Below, piece by piece: positions 25,567-32,255 of a stretch of DNA of 64,000 nucleotides; position 1 is the stretch's first letter; every line of letters begins with the position of its first letter. Where the stretch lies: NCBI RefSeq assembly GCF_019195455.1, contig NZ_JAIMBW010000001.1:558001-622000 (forward strand), read 5' to 3'. A program made the translations under genes and the position numbers. Source of the DNA: Gymnodinialimonas phycosphaerae (GTDB taxonomy: Bacteria; Pseudomonadota; Alphaproteobacteria; Rhodobacterales; Rhodobacteraceae). The notes beneath the pieces were generated by a model. That model was not told where the DNA came from. It searched no databases and saw nothing but the letters and a program-made list of their open reading frames with translations.

Positions 25567-26001
25567 ATGCTGGTACAACAGATCCTGAAAGAAAAGGCAG
25601 AGGGTGAGGTCGTCACGATCATGCCCGGCTCCAGTGTGGGAGAGGCCGCAAAAACCCTTTCGGCACGGCGCATCGGTGCGCTGGTCGTCTCGAAGGACGG
25701 GACGGATATGGCGGGGATCTTGTCCGAGCGCGACATCGTGCGGGCGATCGGCAGCGGCGGCCCGGGGTGCCTTGCGGATCCGGTGGAAAGCCTGATGACG
25801 TCCAAGATCATCTCGGCCACGCGCGATGAAACAGTCGATTCCGTGCTGGCCAAGATGACAGAGGGCCGGTTCCGCCACATGCCGGTGATGGAGGGCAACG
25901 AAATGGTCGGCCTGATCTCCATCGGGGACGTGGTCAAGGCGCAACTGGCTGAGCTGTCCATGGAAAAAGCCGCGCTGGAAGGCATGATCAAGGGCTTCTG
26001 A
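25567..26001 (+). CDS. CBS-domain pair protein
   Basis: A 144-residue stand-alone Bateman module: the first CBS motif runs EGEVVTIMPGSSVGEAAKTL to GILSERDIVRAI, the second from VESLMTSKIISATRDETVDS to GLISIGDVVKAQ. Such proteins sense adenine nucleotides (AMP, ATP, SAM) and can modulate partner enzymes. Start MLVQQILKEKAE has GAGGGAGGC upstream. It precedes coaD in the same direction with a 103-bp gap that contains a long inverted repeat, so co-transcription is possible but not assured. Confidence 0.9.
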   Translation: MLVQQILKEKAEGEVVTIMPGSSVGEAAKTLSARRIGALVVSKDGTDMAGILSERDIVRAIGSGGPGCLADPVESLMTSKIISATRDETVDSVLAKMTEGRFRHMPVMEGNEMVGLISIGDVVKAQLAELSMEKAALEGMIKGF

Positions 26002-26014
26002 GCGGTCGCCCCCG

Positions 26015-26067
26015 CGATTGGCGCCGGGTTTGGGCCGCCGACTTGGTTGCAACCCCCGCGCCAATCG
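26015..26067 (+). other. inverted repeat between the CBS gene and coaD
   Basis: CGATTGGCGC (26015-26024) and GCGCCAATCG (26058-26067) are perfect complements 33 nt apart, giving a 10-bp stem 37 bp before coaD. There is no T-run, so it is more likely a 5' UTR structure or mRNA-processing element than a terminator. Confidence 0.5.
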
Positions 26068-26104
26068 TGTTTCCGTCGCCGGGTCAAACGCGAGGGAGGC
26101 GTCC

Positions 26105-26617
26105 ATGCGCACGGGACTATATCCGGGAACCTTCGACCCGATCACCATGGGTCATGTCGATATCATCAAGCGGGCCTGCAAATTGGTCGACAAGCTGGTG
26201 ATCGGCGTGGCGATCAACCGCGATAAGGGGCCGTTGTTCACACTGGAAGAACGGGTGGCGATGGTCGAGGCGGAATGCGCCAAGATGACCGAGGCTTTCG
26301 GCACCGAGATCGTGGCCCATCCCTTCGAGAACCTTCTGATCGACTGCGCCCGAGACGTGGGCGCGGAAACCATCATTCGGGGCCTGCGGGCCGTGGCGGA
26401 TTTCGAGTACGAATTCCAGATGGTTGGCATGAACCGCAAGTTGGATGCCAGCATCACGACGGTCTTCCTGATGGCCGAGGCCGAACACCAGGCAATTGCC
26501 TCGAAACTGGTAAAGGAAATCGCGCGTTTGGGCGGGGATGTGTCGTCCTTCGTGACGCCTCTGGTCAATGCCGCCCTACTTGAGAAATATCCCCGCAAAG
26601 GGCACATGAGCGCCTGA
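26105..26617 (+). CDS. coaD: pantetheine-phosphate adenylyltransferase
   Basis: A 170-residue enzyme of coenzyme A synthesis, transferring AMP from ATP to 4'-phosphopantetheine. It starts MRTGLYPGTFDPITMGHVDI with the nucleotidyltransferase T/H-x-G-H motif (T-M-G-H), then RGLRAVADFEYEFQM, the substrate-site Arg/Asp segment typical of CoaD. The C-terminal motif, commonly ISSTLVR, reads VSSFVTPLV here, a variant I would not treat as inactivating. A GAGGGAGGC ribosome site precedes the ATG; a longer frame upstream lacks one. Two cyclophilin genes follow at 33 bp. Confidence 0.95.
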   Translation: MRTGLYPGTFDPITMGHVDIIKRACKLVDKLVIGVAINRDKGPLFTLEERVAMVEAECAKMTEAFGTEIVAHPFENLLIDCARDVGAETIIRGLRAVADFEYEFQMVGMNRKLDASITTVFLMAEAEHQAIASKLVKEIARLGGDVSSFVTPLVNAALLEKYPRKGHMSA

Positions 26618-26650
26618 GCAAGTCACATACATCTATCTAGGAGCGCCGGA

Positions 26651-27154
26651 ATGGCCGATATCAAAGATCCCGAGAACACTGTCCTGATCGAGCTGAAGGG
26701 GGGCACCGTCACCATCGAGCTTCTGGCCGACGTCGCACCCGAGCACACCGCGCGGATGAAGGAACTGGCCCGCGCCGGAGCGTACGATGGCGTGGTGTTT
26801 CACCGCGTGATCAAGGACTTCATGGCGCAGACCGGCGACGTGCAGCACGGCAAGAAAGAGGGCGGCGATCTGCGGCGCGCGGGCACCGGGGGCTCGGACA
26901 AGCCGGATCTTCCGGCGGAATTCTCCAAACTGCCCCACGCACGCGGCACGCTTGGCGCGGCACGCTCCAGCAACCCCAATTCGGCCAACAGCCAGTTCTT
27001 CATCAACTTCAAGGACAATGATTTCCTCAACGGGCAATACACGGTCTATGGCCGGGTGATCTCGGGGATGGAACATGTGGACGCGATCACGCTGGGTGAG
27101 CCGCCCGCAGACCCGGACGTGATGATTTCGGTCAAGGTGGCTGCGGATGCGTAA
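26651..27154 (+). CDS. peptidyl-prolyl cis-trans isomerase, cytoplasmic cyclophilin
   Basis: A 167-residue cyclophilin without a signal peptide. Core motifs are VVFHRVIKDFMAQTGDVQHG (catalytic Arg in F-H-R), NSANSQFFINFKDNDFLNGQ and YTVYGRVISGMEHVDAI. It catalyses proline isomerisation in cytoplasmic protein folding. TAGGAGCG lies before the ATG. Its last 8 bases overlap the start of a second, exported cyclophilin, indicating an operon (coaD, two cyclophilins) and a tandem duplication followed by retargeting. Confidence 0.94.
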   Translation: MADIKDPENTVLIELKGGTVTIELLADVAPEHTARMKELARAGAYDGVVFHRVIKDFMAQTGDVQHGKKEGGDLRRAGTGGSDKPDLPAEFSKLPHARGTLGAARSSNPNSANSQFFINFKDNDFLNGQYTVYGRVISGMEHVDAITLGEPPADPDVMISVKVAADA

Positions 27155-27746
27155 GGCGGCCCTCCTCGCTGCGCTCCTCGCAGCGGCTCCGATGGGGGCC
27201 TTCGCGATGGGGCTGGAGATCGACGTGACGGGCGAGGCAGAAGGCACGATCGTCATTGACCTGTTCGAGGACGTCGCACCGCTGCACGTGGAGCGGATCG
27301 TGACGCTGGCCAACGAGGGTGAATACGAGGACGTGGTGTTTCACCGGGTGATCGACGGGTTCATGGCGCAAACGGGCGACGTAGAATTTGGCAACCTTGG
27401 CCAGGACATGCGCTATGCGGGGCGGGGCGGGTCAAGCTATGACGATCTGCCGGCCGAGTTCTCGGACCTGCCGTTCCAGCGCGGTGCCCTTGGCATGGCG
27501 CGGTCGCAAAGCCCGGATTCGGCCAATAGCCAGTTCTTCATCGTGTTCGAGCCGGCGCTGCACCTCGATGGCCAATACACGGTCTTCGGTCAGGTCGTCG
27601 ACGGCATGGACGTCGTCGACATGATCCGCCGGGGCCGGGGCCGCAATGGCGCCGTCACCGGAGAGCCGGACCGCATGACCGCCGTGCGGGTACTCGACTA
27701 CGATCCCGTAGCCCCCGAGCCGGAAGAAGAGGCCGAGTCCGACTAG
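27147..27746 (+). CDS. peptidyl-prolyl cis-trans isomerase, exported cyclophilin
   Basis: A 199-residue periplasmic cyclophilin: signal peptide MRKAALLAALLAAAPMGAFA (1-20), then VVFHRVIDGFMAQTGDVEFG, NSQFFIVFEPALHLDGQYTV and an acidic tail ending PEPEEEAESD. The catalytic Arg and the Q-F-F segment are kept. It should assist folding of exported proteins. Its start lies 8 bases inside the cytoplasmic paralogue, so the two are translationally linked. A terminator-like hairpin follows. The acidic tail is absent from the paralogue. Confidence 0.93.
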   Translation: MRKAALLAALLAAAPMGAFAMGLEIDVTGEAEGTIVIDLFEDVAPLHVERIVTLANEGEYEDVVFHRVIDGFMAQTGDVEFGNLGQDMRYAGRGGSSYDDLPAEFSDLPFQRGALGMARSQSPDSANSQFFIVFEPALHLDGQYTVFGQVVDGMDVVDMIRRGRGRNGAVTGEPDRMTAVRVLDYDPVAPEPEEEAESD

Positions 27747-27768
27747 GCCGGTCTTGAAGGACTTCTTG

Positions 27769-27801
27769 ACGGGCGTGTCCGCTTGAGGATGCGCCCGTTT
27801 T
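27769..27801 (+). terminator. terminator after the cyclophilin pair
   Basis: ACGGGCG and CGCCCGT form a 7-bp stem with a 16-nt loop, ending in TTTTC. It lies 22 bp after the stop; the long loop makes it moderate in strength. Confidence 0.6.
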
Positions 27802-27889
27802 CGTTTGTGGGACCGGTGGATTTGCATATTTGAAGAACAAAGAGGGGCGGGCGCTTGATCATCGACGCGCGGTGGCTTAGCTGGCGCTT

Positions 27890-29698
27890 ATGGCCAGACC
27901 TCCTCTTTTACAGCTTTCCGATATCGCCCTGACCTTCGGCGGTGATCCGGTGTTTTCCTCTCTCGATCTTGTGGTGCAGGCGGGCGACCGCATGGCGCTT
28001 GTGGGGCGCAACGGATCTGGCAAGTCGACCTTGATGAAGGTGATGGCAGGACTGGTGGAGGCAGACGCGGGCAGCCGTGTGCTGCCGGATGGGACCAGCG
28101 TTGGGTATCTGGAGCAGGACCCCGATTTTGAAGGGTTCGAGACCCTTGGCGATTTCGCACTGGCCACCCTTGGCCCGTCCGAGGCATGGCGCGTGGAGGC
28201 GGCGGCGGAGGGGCTGAAACTGCGCCTCGATGCCCGTGTGGATGCGGCCTCCGGCGGCGAGCGGCGGCGCGCGGCGCTTGCACGGTTGTTAGCCGAAGCG
28301 CCCGATCTGATGCTTCTGGATGAGCCGACCAACCACCTTGATATCGACGCCATTGAATGGCTGGAGAATGAGTTGAAGCAGACCCGCGCGTGCTTCATCC
28401 TGATCAGCCACGACCGGGCGTTTCTGAAAGCCCTGGCGCGGGGCACGCTGTGGCTTGACCGGGGCGTTGTGCGGCGGCGCGATGGCGCGTTCGACGGCTT
28501 TGAGGAATGGCGCGACACCGTCTGGGCCGAGGAAGACATGCAGCGCCACAAGCTGGACCGCAAGATCAAGGCCGAGGCGCGGTGGGCCGTTGAAGGCATC
28601 AGCGCCCGCCGCAAACGCAACCAGGGCCGGGTGCGCGCCTTGGGCGAGTTGCGCGCGGAACGCTCGGCCATGATCCGGCGGCAGGGCACGGCGGCGATGC
28701 AGTTGGAGGCGGGCAGCGCCTCGGGCAAGCGTGTGATTGAAGCGCGTGAAATCTCAAAGGCTTATGGCGACACGGTGATCTTGCATCCCTTCGACCTTCG
28801 GGTCCTGCGCGGTGACAGGATCGCTTTCGTGGGCCCCAACGGCGCGGGCAAGACGACGCTTCTGAAGATGCTGACTGGAGAGTTGGCGCCCGACACCGGC
28901 GACGTGACGCTTGGCACCGGCATCGAGATGGCGGTCTTCGATCAGACGCGCTCTGCGTTGGACCCCAACGCGACGCTGTGGGAAAGCCTGACCAACGATC
29001 CGACCCTCGGCGTCTCGGGCCGCTCGGACCAGGTTCTGGTGCGGGGCGCCCCGCGCCACGTGGTGGGCTACCTCAAGGATTTCCTTTTTGATGAGGCGCA
29101 GGCCCGCGCGCCCGTGCGGTCGTTGTCGGGCGGCGAGAAGGCGCGGCTTTTGCTGGCGCGGATCATGGCGAAGGAAAGCAATCTTCTGGTGCTGGACGAG
29201 CCGACGAACGATCTGGACGTCGAAACGCTGGATCTTCTGCAAGATCTGTTGGGGGATTACCCCGGCACCGTCCTGTTGGTGTCACACGACCGTGATTTCC
29301 TCGACCGGGTGGCAACCGCGACCGTGGCGTTGGAGGGGGCGGGCCGGGCGGTGGCCTACGCGGGCGGCTGGACCGACATGCTGGCACAACGGGGCGACAA
29401 ACCGCGCCCCGATTCCGAGAAAGCGCGGACGAAGGCCGCGAAGGCCGAAGCCGCTGCCGTGAAGCCGTCGAAGGCGGCCTTGTCCTTCACCGAGAAGCAC
29501 CGGCTGGAGGAACTGCCCGCCGTGATCGCACGGCTGGAGGCCGAGATCGCCAAGCTGTCCGACCTGTTGTCGGACCCGGCGATCTACACGACGCAGGCCT
29601 TGAAGGCGCAAAAGGCCTCGGACGCCCTGGCCGAGCGGCAATCCCTGCTGGAAGCCGCCGAGCTGGAATGGCTGACGCTGGAAGAGAAAGCGGGCTAA
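27890..29698 (+). CDS. uup: ABC-F family ATPase (Uup-like)
   Basis: A 602-residue soluble protein with two ATP-binding cassettes and no membrane segments. Cassette 1: MALVGRNGSGKSTLMKVMAG (Walker A), ASGGERRRAALARLL (signature), LMLLDEPTNHLDIDA (Walker B). Cassette 2: FVGPNGAGKTTLLKMLTGEL, SLSGGEKARLLLARIM, LLVLDEPTNDLDVETL. An inter-domain linker (QRHKLDRKIKAEARWAVEG) and a C-terminal coiled coil (RLEELPAVIARLEAEIAKLS) fit the Uup subgroup, which acts on ribosomes and DNA-related intermediates. It overlaps the convergent DMT gene tail-to-tail by four bases. Confidence 0.9.
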   Translation: MARPPLLQLSDIALTFGGDPVFSSLDLVVQAGDRMALVGRNGSGKSTLMKVMAGLVEADAGSRVLPDGTSVGYLEQDPDFEGFETLGDFALATLGPSEAWRVEAAAEGLKLRLDARVDAASGGERRRAALARLLAEAPDLMLLDEPTNHLDIDAIEWLENELKQTRACFILISHDRAFLKALARGTLWLDRGVVRRRDGAFDGFEEWRDTVWAEEDMQRHKLDRKIKAEARWAVEGISARRKRNQGRVRALGELRAERSAMIRRQGTAAMQLEAGSASGKRVIEAREISKAYGDTVILHPFDLRVLRGDRIAFVGPNGAGKTTLLKMLTGELAPDTGDVTLGTGIEMAVFDQTRSALDPNATLWESLTNDPTLGVSGRSDQVLVRGAPRHVVGYLKDFLFDEAQARAPVRSLSGGEKARLLLARIMAKESNLLVLDEPTNDLDVETLDLLQDLLGDYPGTVLLVSHDRDFLDRVATATVALEGAGRAVAYAGGWTDMLAQRGDKPRPDSEKARTKAAKAEAAAVKPSKAALSFTEKHRLEELPAVIARLEAEIAKLSDLLSDPAIYTTQALKAQKASDALAERQSLLEAAELEWLTLEEKAG

Positions 29699-30138
29699 CG
29701 CGCCGCGCCCAGTTGCGTGATCGCCACGCCGAGGGTCATCACCGCGATCCCGGTGAGGCGCAGGCCGGTCACGGGCGAGACCTGCGCCCCGAACAGGCCA
29801 AAATGGTCGATCGCGGCCGAGCTGACAAGCTGCCCCAACAGCACGAAGAACACCGCATTTCCGACCCCGAACGTGGGCGCCACGAAGGTGATGCTGAGCA
29901 CGTAGAAGGCCACCAGAACACCCGCCAGAAACAGGTGTTTGGGTTGCGCGGGAATGGCGCGCAAGGCCTCGGGGCCGGTGACCACCATGGTCAGCGCGGC
30001 GGCTACGAAGGCGACAATGAACAGCACCGTCGCCGCCGCCGCCGGAGATCCGATGTTCGCCCCCAGTCGCGCGTTCAGCGCCGCCAGAAGCGGGATGCCG
30101 ATACCTGCGGCGAACATGACAAGGGCCTGGGTCGGCAT
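29695..30138 (-). CDS. DMT-family transporter (DUF606/YdcZ type)
   Basis: A 147-residue membrane protein with about five hydrophobic segments, beginning MPTQALVMFAAGIGIPLLAA, then LNARLGANIGSPAAAATVLF, and a GQLVSSAAIDHFGLFGAQ motif typical of the short DUF606 members of the drug/metabolite transporter superfamily. These usually work as dimers in the inner membrane; substrate unknown. It ends four bases inside the ABC-F gene on the other strand. It lies 15 bp downstream of a lipoprotein gene in the same direction and may share its transcript. Confidence 0.8.
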   Translation of the reverse strand: MPTQALVMFAAGIGIPLLAALNARLGANIGSPAAAATVLFIVAFVAAALTMVVTGPEALRAIPAQPKHLFLAGVLVAFYVLSITFVAPTFGVGNAVFFVLLGQLVSSAAIDHFGLFGAQVSPVTGLRLTGIAVMTLGVAITQLGAAR

Positions 30139-30153
30139 GGCGTGGGCCTTTTC

Positions 30154-30840
30154 TTAGGAACAGATTCCGCGGATCGGGGCATCTTCCCACGGCAGGAAAA
30201 CGGGCGTGCGGTCGGCGCGGGATTGCAGGGGGGTGACGGGCATGACCTCACCGATCAGCGCCTCCAGCCGCGCGGTGCGCGCGCCGTGTGGATCGGTGGA
30301 GCGGCAGCAGACGTATTCCTCCACCAGAGAGGCTTGCTGCTCGTACCCGTAATCCAGAAACGGGCGTGGGTCATCGTTTTCGAACAGATACGGATCTTCG
30401 ATTGCCGCGTGCTCGGCGAAAGCGCGGAAGGGGTGGTAGCCGGTGAGATCGCGGTTCTGCCATTGCCAGATGTGGGTCATCTCGTGGGCGAAGAACATCG
30501 CCGCCACGAGGCCGCGCGTGCCGTCGGGAAAGCGGGTGTAATCGTCGAGCACCAGATCTTCACGCAGATGCAGCGTGTTGAACAGAACGATGCCGCCGGT
30601 CTGGGACGAGACGGTCGCCGTCTGGGGCGGCGGGAAAATCCTTTCCCGGCAGGTGACGGGCGGGCGCGTGGGGTAGGTCTGGGTGATGAGGCCCACCAAG
30701 GGGTTCCGCACGATGCGCACCGGTCGAGGATCAAAGGTATCGCCCTGTAGCTCGGCCATATAGGCGGCCTCGGCGTCCGTCAGGGGGCGGCCGCAGGCGG
30801 CGAGCATGAGGGTCATCAGGATCAGGAAAACGGCGCGCAT
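30154..30840 (-). CDS. putative lipoprotein with an HExxH metallopeptidase-like motif
   Basis: A 228-residue protein with a lipoprotein signal (MRAVFLILMTLMLAACGR; lipobox LAAC with Cys at about 16). The centre has MFFAHEMTHIWQWQNRD, an H-E-x-x-H zinc-binding motif in a helix, with E-rich YEQQASLVEEYVCC about 70 residues later that could supply the third ligand. This resembles the metal site of DUF4157-like and other minimal zincin domains, but I recognise no named family. Likely envelope-anchored. An 18-bp palindrome lies 54 bp upstream. Peptidase activity is inference. Confidence 0.72.
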   Translation of the reverse strand: MRAVFLILMTLMLAACGRPLTDAEAAYMAELQGDTFDPRPVRIVRNPLVGLITQTYPTRPPVTCRERIFPPPQTATVSSQTGGIVLFNTLHLREDLVLDDYTRFPDGTRGLVAAMFFAHEMTHIWQWQNRDLTGYHPFRAFAEHAAIEDPYLFENDDPRPFLDYGYEQQASLVEEYVCCRSTDPHGARTARLEALIGEVMPVTPLQSRADRTPVFLPWEDAPIRGICS

Positions 30841-30893
30841 GGGGGGAGTTTGGCGGAAATCGCGGCCCTGGGAAAGCGGGTATCTGAGCGGGG

Positions 30894-30911
30894 GTGCTCA
30901 AGCTTGAGCAC
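30894..30911. promoter_or_regulatory. 18-bp perfect palindrome upstream of the HExxH lipoprotein
   Basis: GTGCTCAAGCTTGAGCAC has no spacer and no mismatch. It is 54 bp before the lipoprotein ATG in a 123-bp gap. Candidate operator. Confidence 0.5.
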
Positions 30912-30963
30912 ATGGGTCAAGTCGTTGAAAACGCTATATTTCGCAAGTTTTGTTAAGGATTTT

Positions 30964-31380
30964 TCAAGGAAGCGCAAGGGTCGCCGTGGCCGTGGCGACG
31001 GGCTTGCCAGTGTCTTCCGCGCTCAACTCGGCGCGGGCGAAGGCGAGGCTTCGGCCCGCCCGTATGATCGTCGCGCGGCACACGATCGCGCTGCCGGTGC
31101 CGGGGCGCAGGAACTGTGTGTCCAGCGTCACCGTGCCTGCGGGCACGAAATCCCCCACATAGCCCGCCAGCGCCAGCACCATGCTCGTGTCGGCCTGGGC
31201 CGCCAGCGCCTGGCCCGAGACGATGCCGCCCGTGCGCATCAGGCGTGGCGTAAGGGGCATGCGGGTGAGGGTCTGGCCCGCGTCGATCTGGATCACGTCA
31301 AGGCCCAGATCCAGCACCCATGGCGCGAAATGATCGGCCAGAAGGGTGCGGGCGGCGGCGGGGGTAAGGGTGGTATCCAT
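30964..31380 (-). CDS. PaaI-type hotdog thioesterase family protein
   Basis: A 138-residue hotdog-fold protein. The segment LTPRLMRTGGIVSGQALAAQ corresponds to the N-x-x-G-x-x-H/G-G active helix region of PaaI-like thioesterases, followed by ADTSMVLALAGYVGDFVPAG, TVTLDTQFLRPG and RATIIRAGRSLAFARAEL. Such enzymes hydrolyse acyl- or aryl-CoA esters. The usual catalytic Asn/Asp/Glu positions are not all evident, so activity is uncertain. I take MDTTLTPAAA (31380) over an upstream Met that adds a low-quality 12-residue leader. Confidence 0.8.
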   Translation of the reverse strand: MDTTLTPAAARTLLADHFAPWVLDLGLDVIQIDAGQTLTRMPLTPRLMRTGGIVSGQALAAQADTSMVLALAGYVGDFVPAGTVTLDTQFLRPGTGSAIVCRATIIRAGRSLAFARAELSAEDTGKPVATATATLALP

Positions 31381-31434
31381 GGGGCGAGGGTAAATCGCCC
31401 CATGGGGATGGTGCAAGCGCGGCCTTGGGGCGGG

Positions 31435-31566
31435 TTACTTGCCTTTCTTGGCGTTGCCGATATCAAGCGGCTTGCCCGCGTTGGAATTGGAGGTGGCGAG
31501 CACCTTCACCTTTTCCTTTTTGGGTTTCTTGGCCTCGCGGTTGCCGCGTGATTTTTCCTTGGACAT
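31435..31566 (-). CDS. small basic conserved protein, 43 residues
   Basis: MSKEKSRGNREAKKPKKEKV begins a 43-residue protein with about a third Lys/Arg, ending PLDIGNAKKGK. Proteins with this M-S-K-E-K...G-N-R-E-A-K-K-P-K-K pattern recur in proteobacterial genomes as unnamed hypotheticals, as far as I recall. A GGAG ribosome site lies upstream. The charge suggests nucleic acid or ribosome association, which is inference. It lies between the thioesterase and a lipoprotein gene on the same strand, with about 257 bp of gene-free DNA upstream. Confidence 0.72.
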   Translation of the reverse strand: MSKEKSRGNREAKKPKKEKVKVLATSNSNAGKPLDIGNAKKGK

Positions 31567-31823
31567 GTGGGACTCCAGTGCGTTTGACCCCAGGGCGGGA
31601 TGCCGAGGGGGACCGATTGCGTGAAGACGGCGATCAGGGTTGCCTTGCGGAGCCGGGGGCCGTGCAAGGGCGATGATGTCCGGGTAGGCGGCGGGGTGTG
31701 ACCCGCTGGCGGCACGATAGCGCAGTTGGAAGGGGTTGGGTAGATGAGTCGGGGGTGGGGTGGAAGCAATCCACCGGTCAGACCGCCGCAAGGTGATGGA
31801 GCGTTATGGGTGCCCCCCACACC

Positions 31824-32255
31824 CTACGACACCTGTAGATCGAACACCTCGCCATCCGTCGTTTCACACACGCCGATCGCGTTGATCTGCATGCCGGTGT
31901 AACGGAATTCGCAGCGCATGGAGCGGCCGCCGTCGGACGTCAGGATCGCGGTGCCGAAGCCTGCTTCCGTCTCTGACAACAGCCGCGCCGTGCCGCGCAG
32001 CACAGAGCCGGAGGCGTAGGAGTTCAGCAGTTCCAGGCTTTGGTTCGCGCCCTCGCGCATCGCCACCCAGCGGCCTGTGAAGGTCTCAAAACGGGTGATG
32101 ATCGTCATGTCGCCAGAGTTGCGCAGCGCCCCTTGGGTGATCTCGCCCGAGCCGGTCAGGCCGGTGCGGCGCGACATGATGAGGGTTTCGGGCCCGCCAC
32201 CGCAGGCCGTCAGGACCAGCGCGGCGACAAGGGTTAACGCCGTTAACTTATACAT
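31824..32255 (-). CDS. small lipoprotein, coupled to parE
   Basis: A 143-residue lipoprotein: MYKLTALTLVAALVLTACGG with lipobox LTAC (Cys near 18). The mature part has three beta-like repeats of SGSVLRGTARLLSETEAGFG type and ends CETTDGEVFDLQVS. Function unknown. Its ATG lies inside the last codons of parE (8-base overlap), so it is translated from the parE mRNA. Its third to sixth codons contain the palindrome TTAACGCCGTTAA and two TTA leucine codons, which are rare in this GC-rich sequence. Confidence 0.78.
   Translation of the reverse strand: MYKLTALTLVAALVLTACGGGPETLIMSRRTGLTGSGEITQGALRNSGDMTIITRFETFTGRWVAMREGANQSLELLNSYASGSVLRGTARLLSETEAGFGTAILTSDGGRSMRCEFRYTGMQINAIGVCETTDGEVFDLQVS
32234..32246. 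repeat. TTAACGNCGTTAA palindrome, copy 1
   Basis: TTAACGCCGTTAA (within the 15-bp GTTAACGCCGTTAAC) in the first codons of the lipoprotein gene. Further copies are at 56823-56835 and 63002-63014, and a one-mismatch copy is at 55503-55515. Confidence 0.6.

Noticed and set aside
31567..31823. Extended N-terminus for the 43-residue protein
   Set aside because: The longer frame begins far upstream in Pro/His-rich sequence without a ribosome site; the short start has GGAG.
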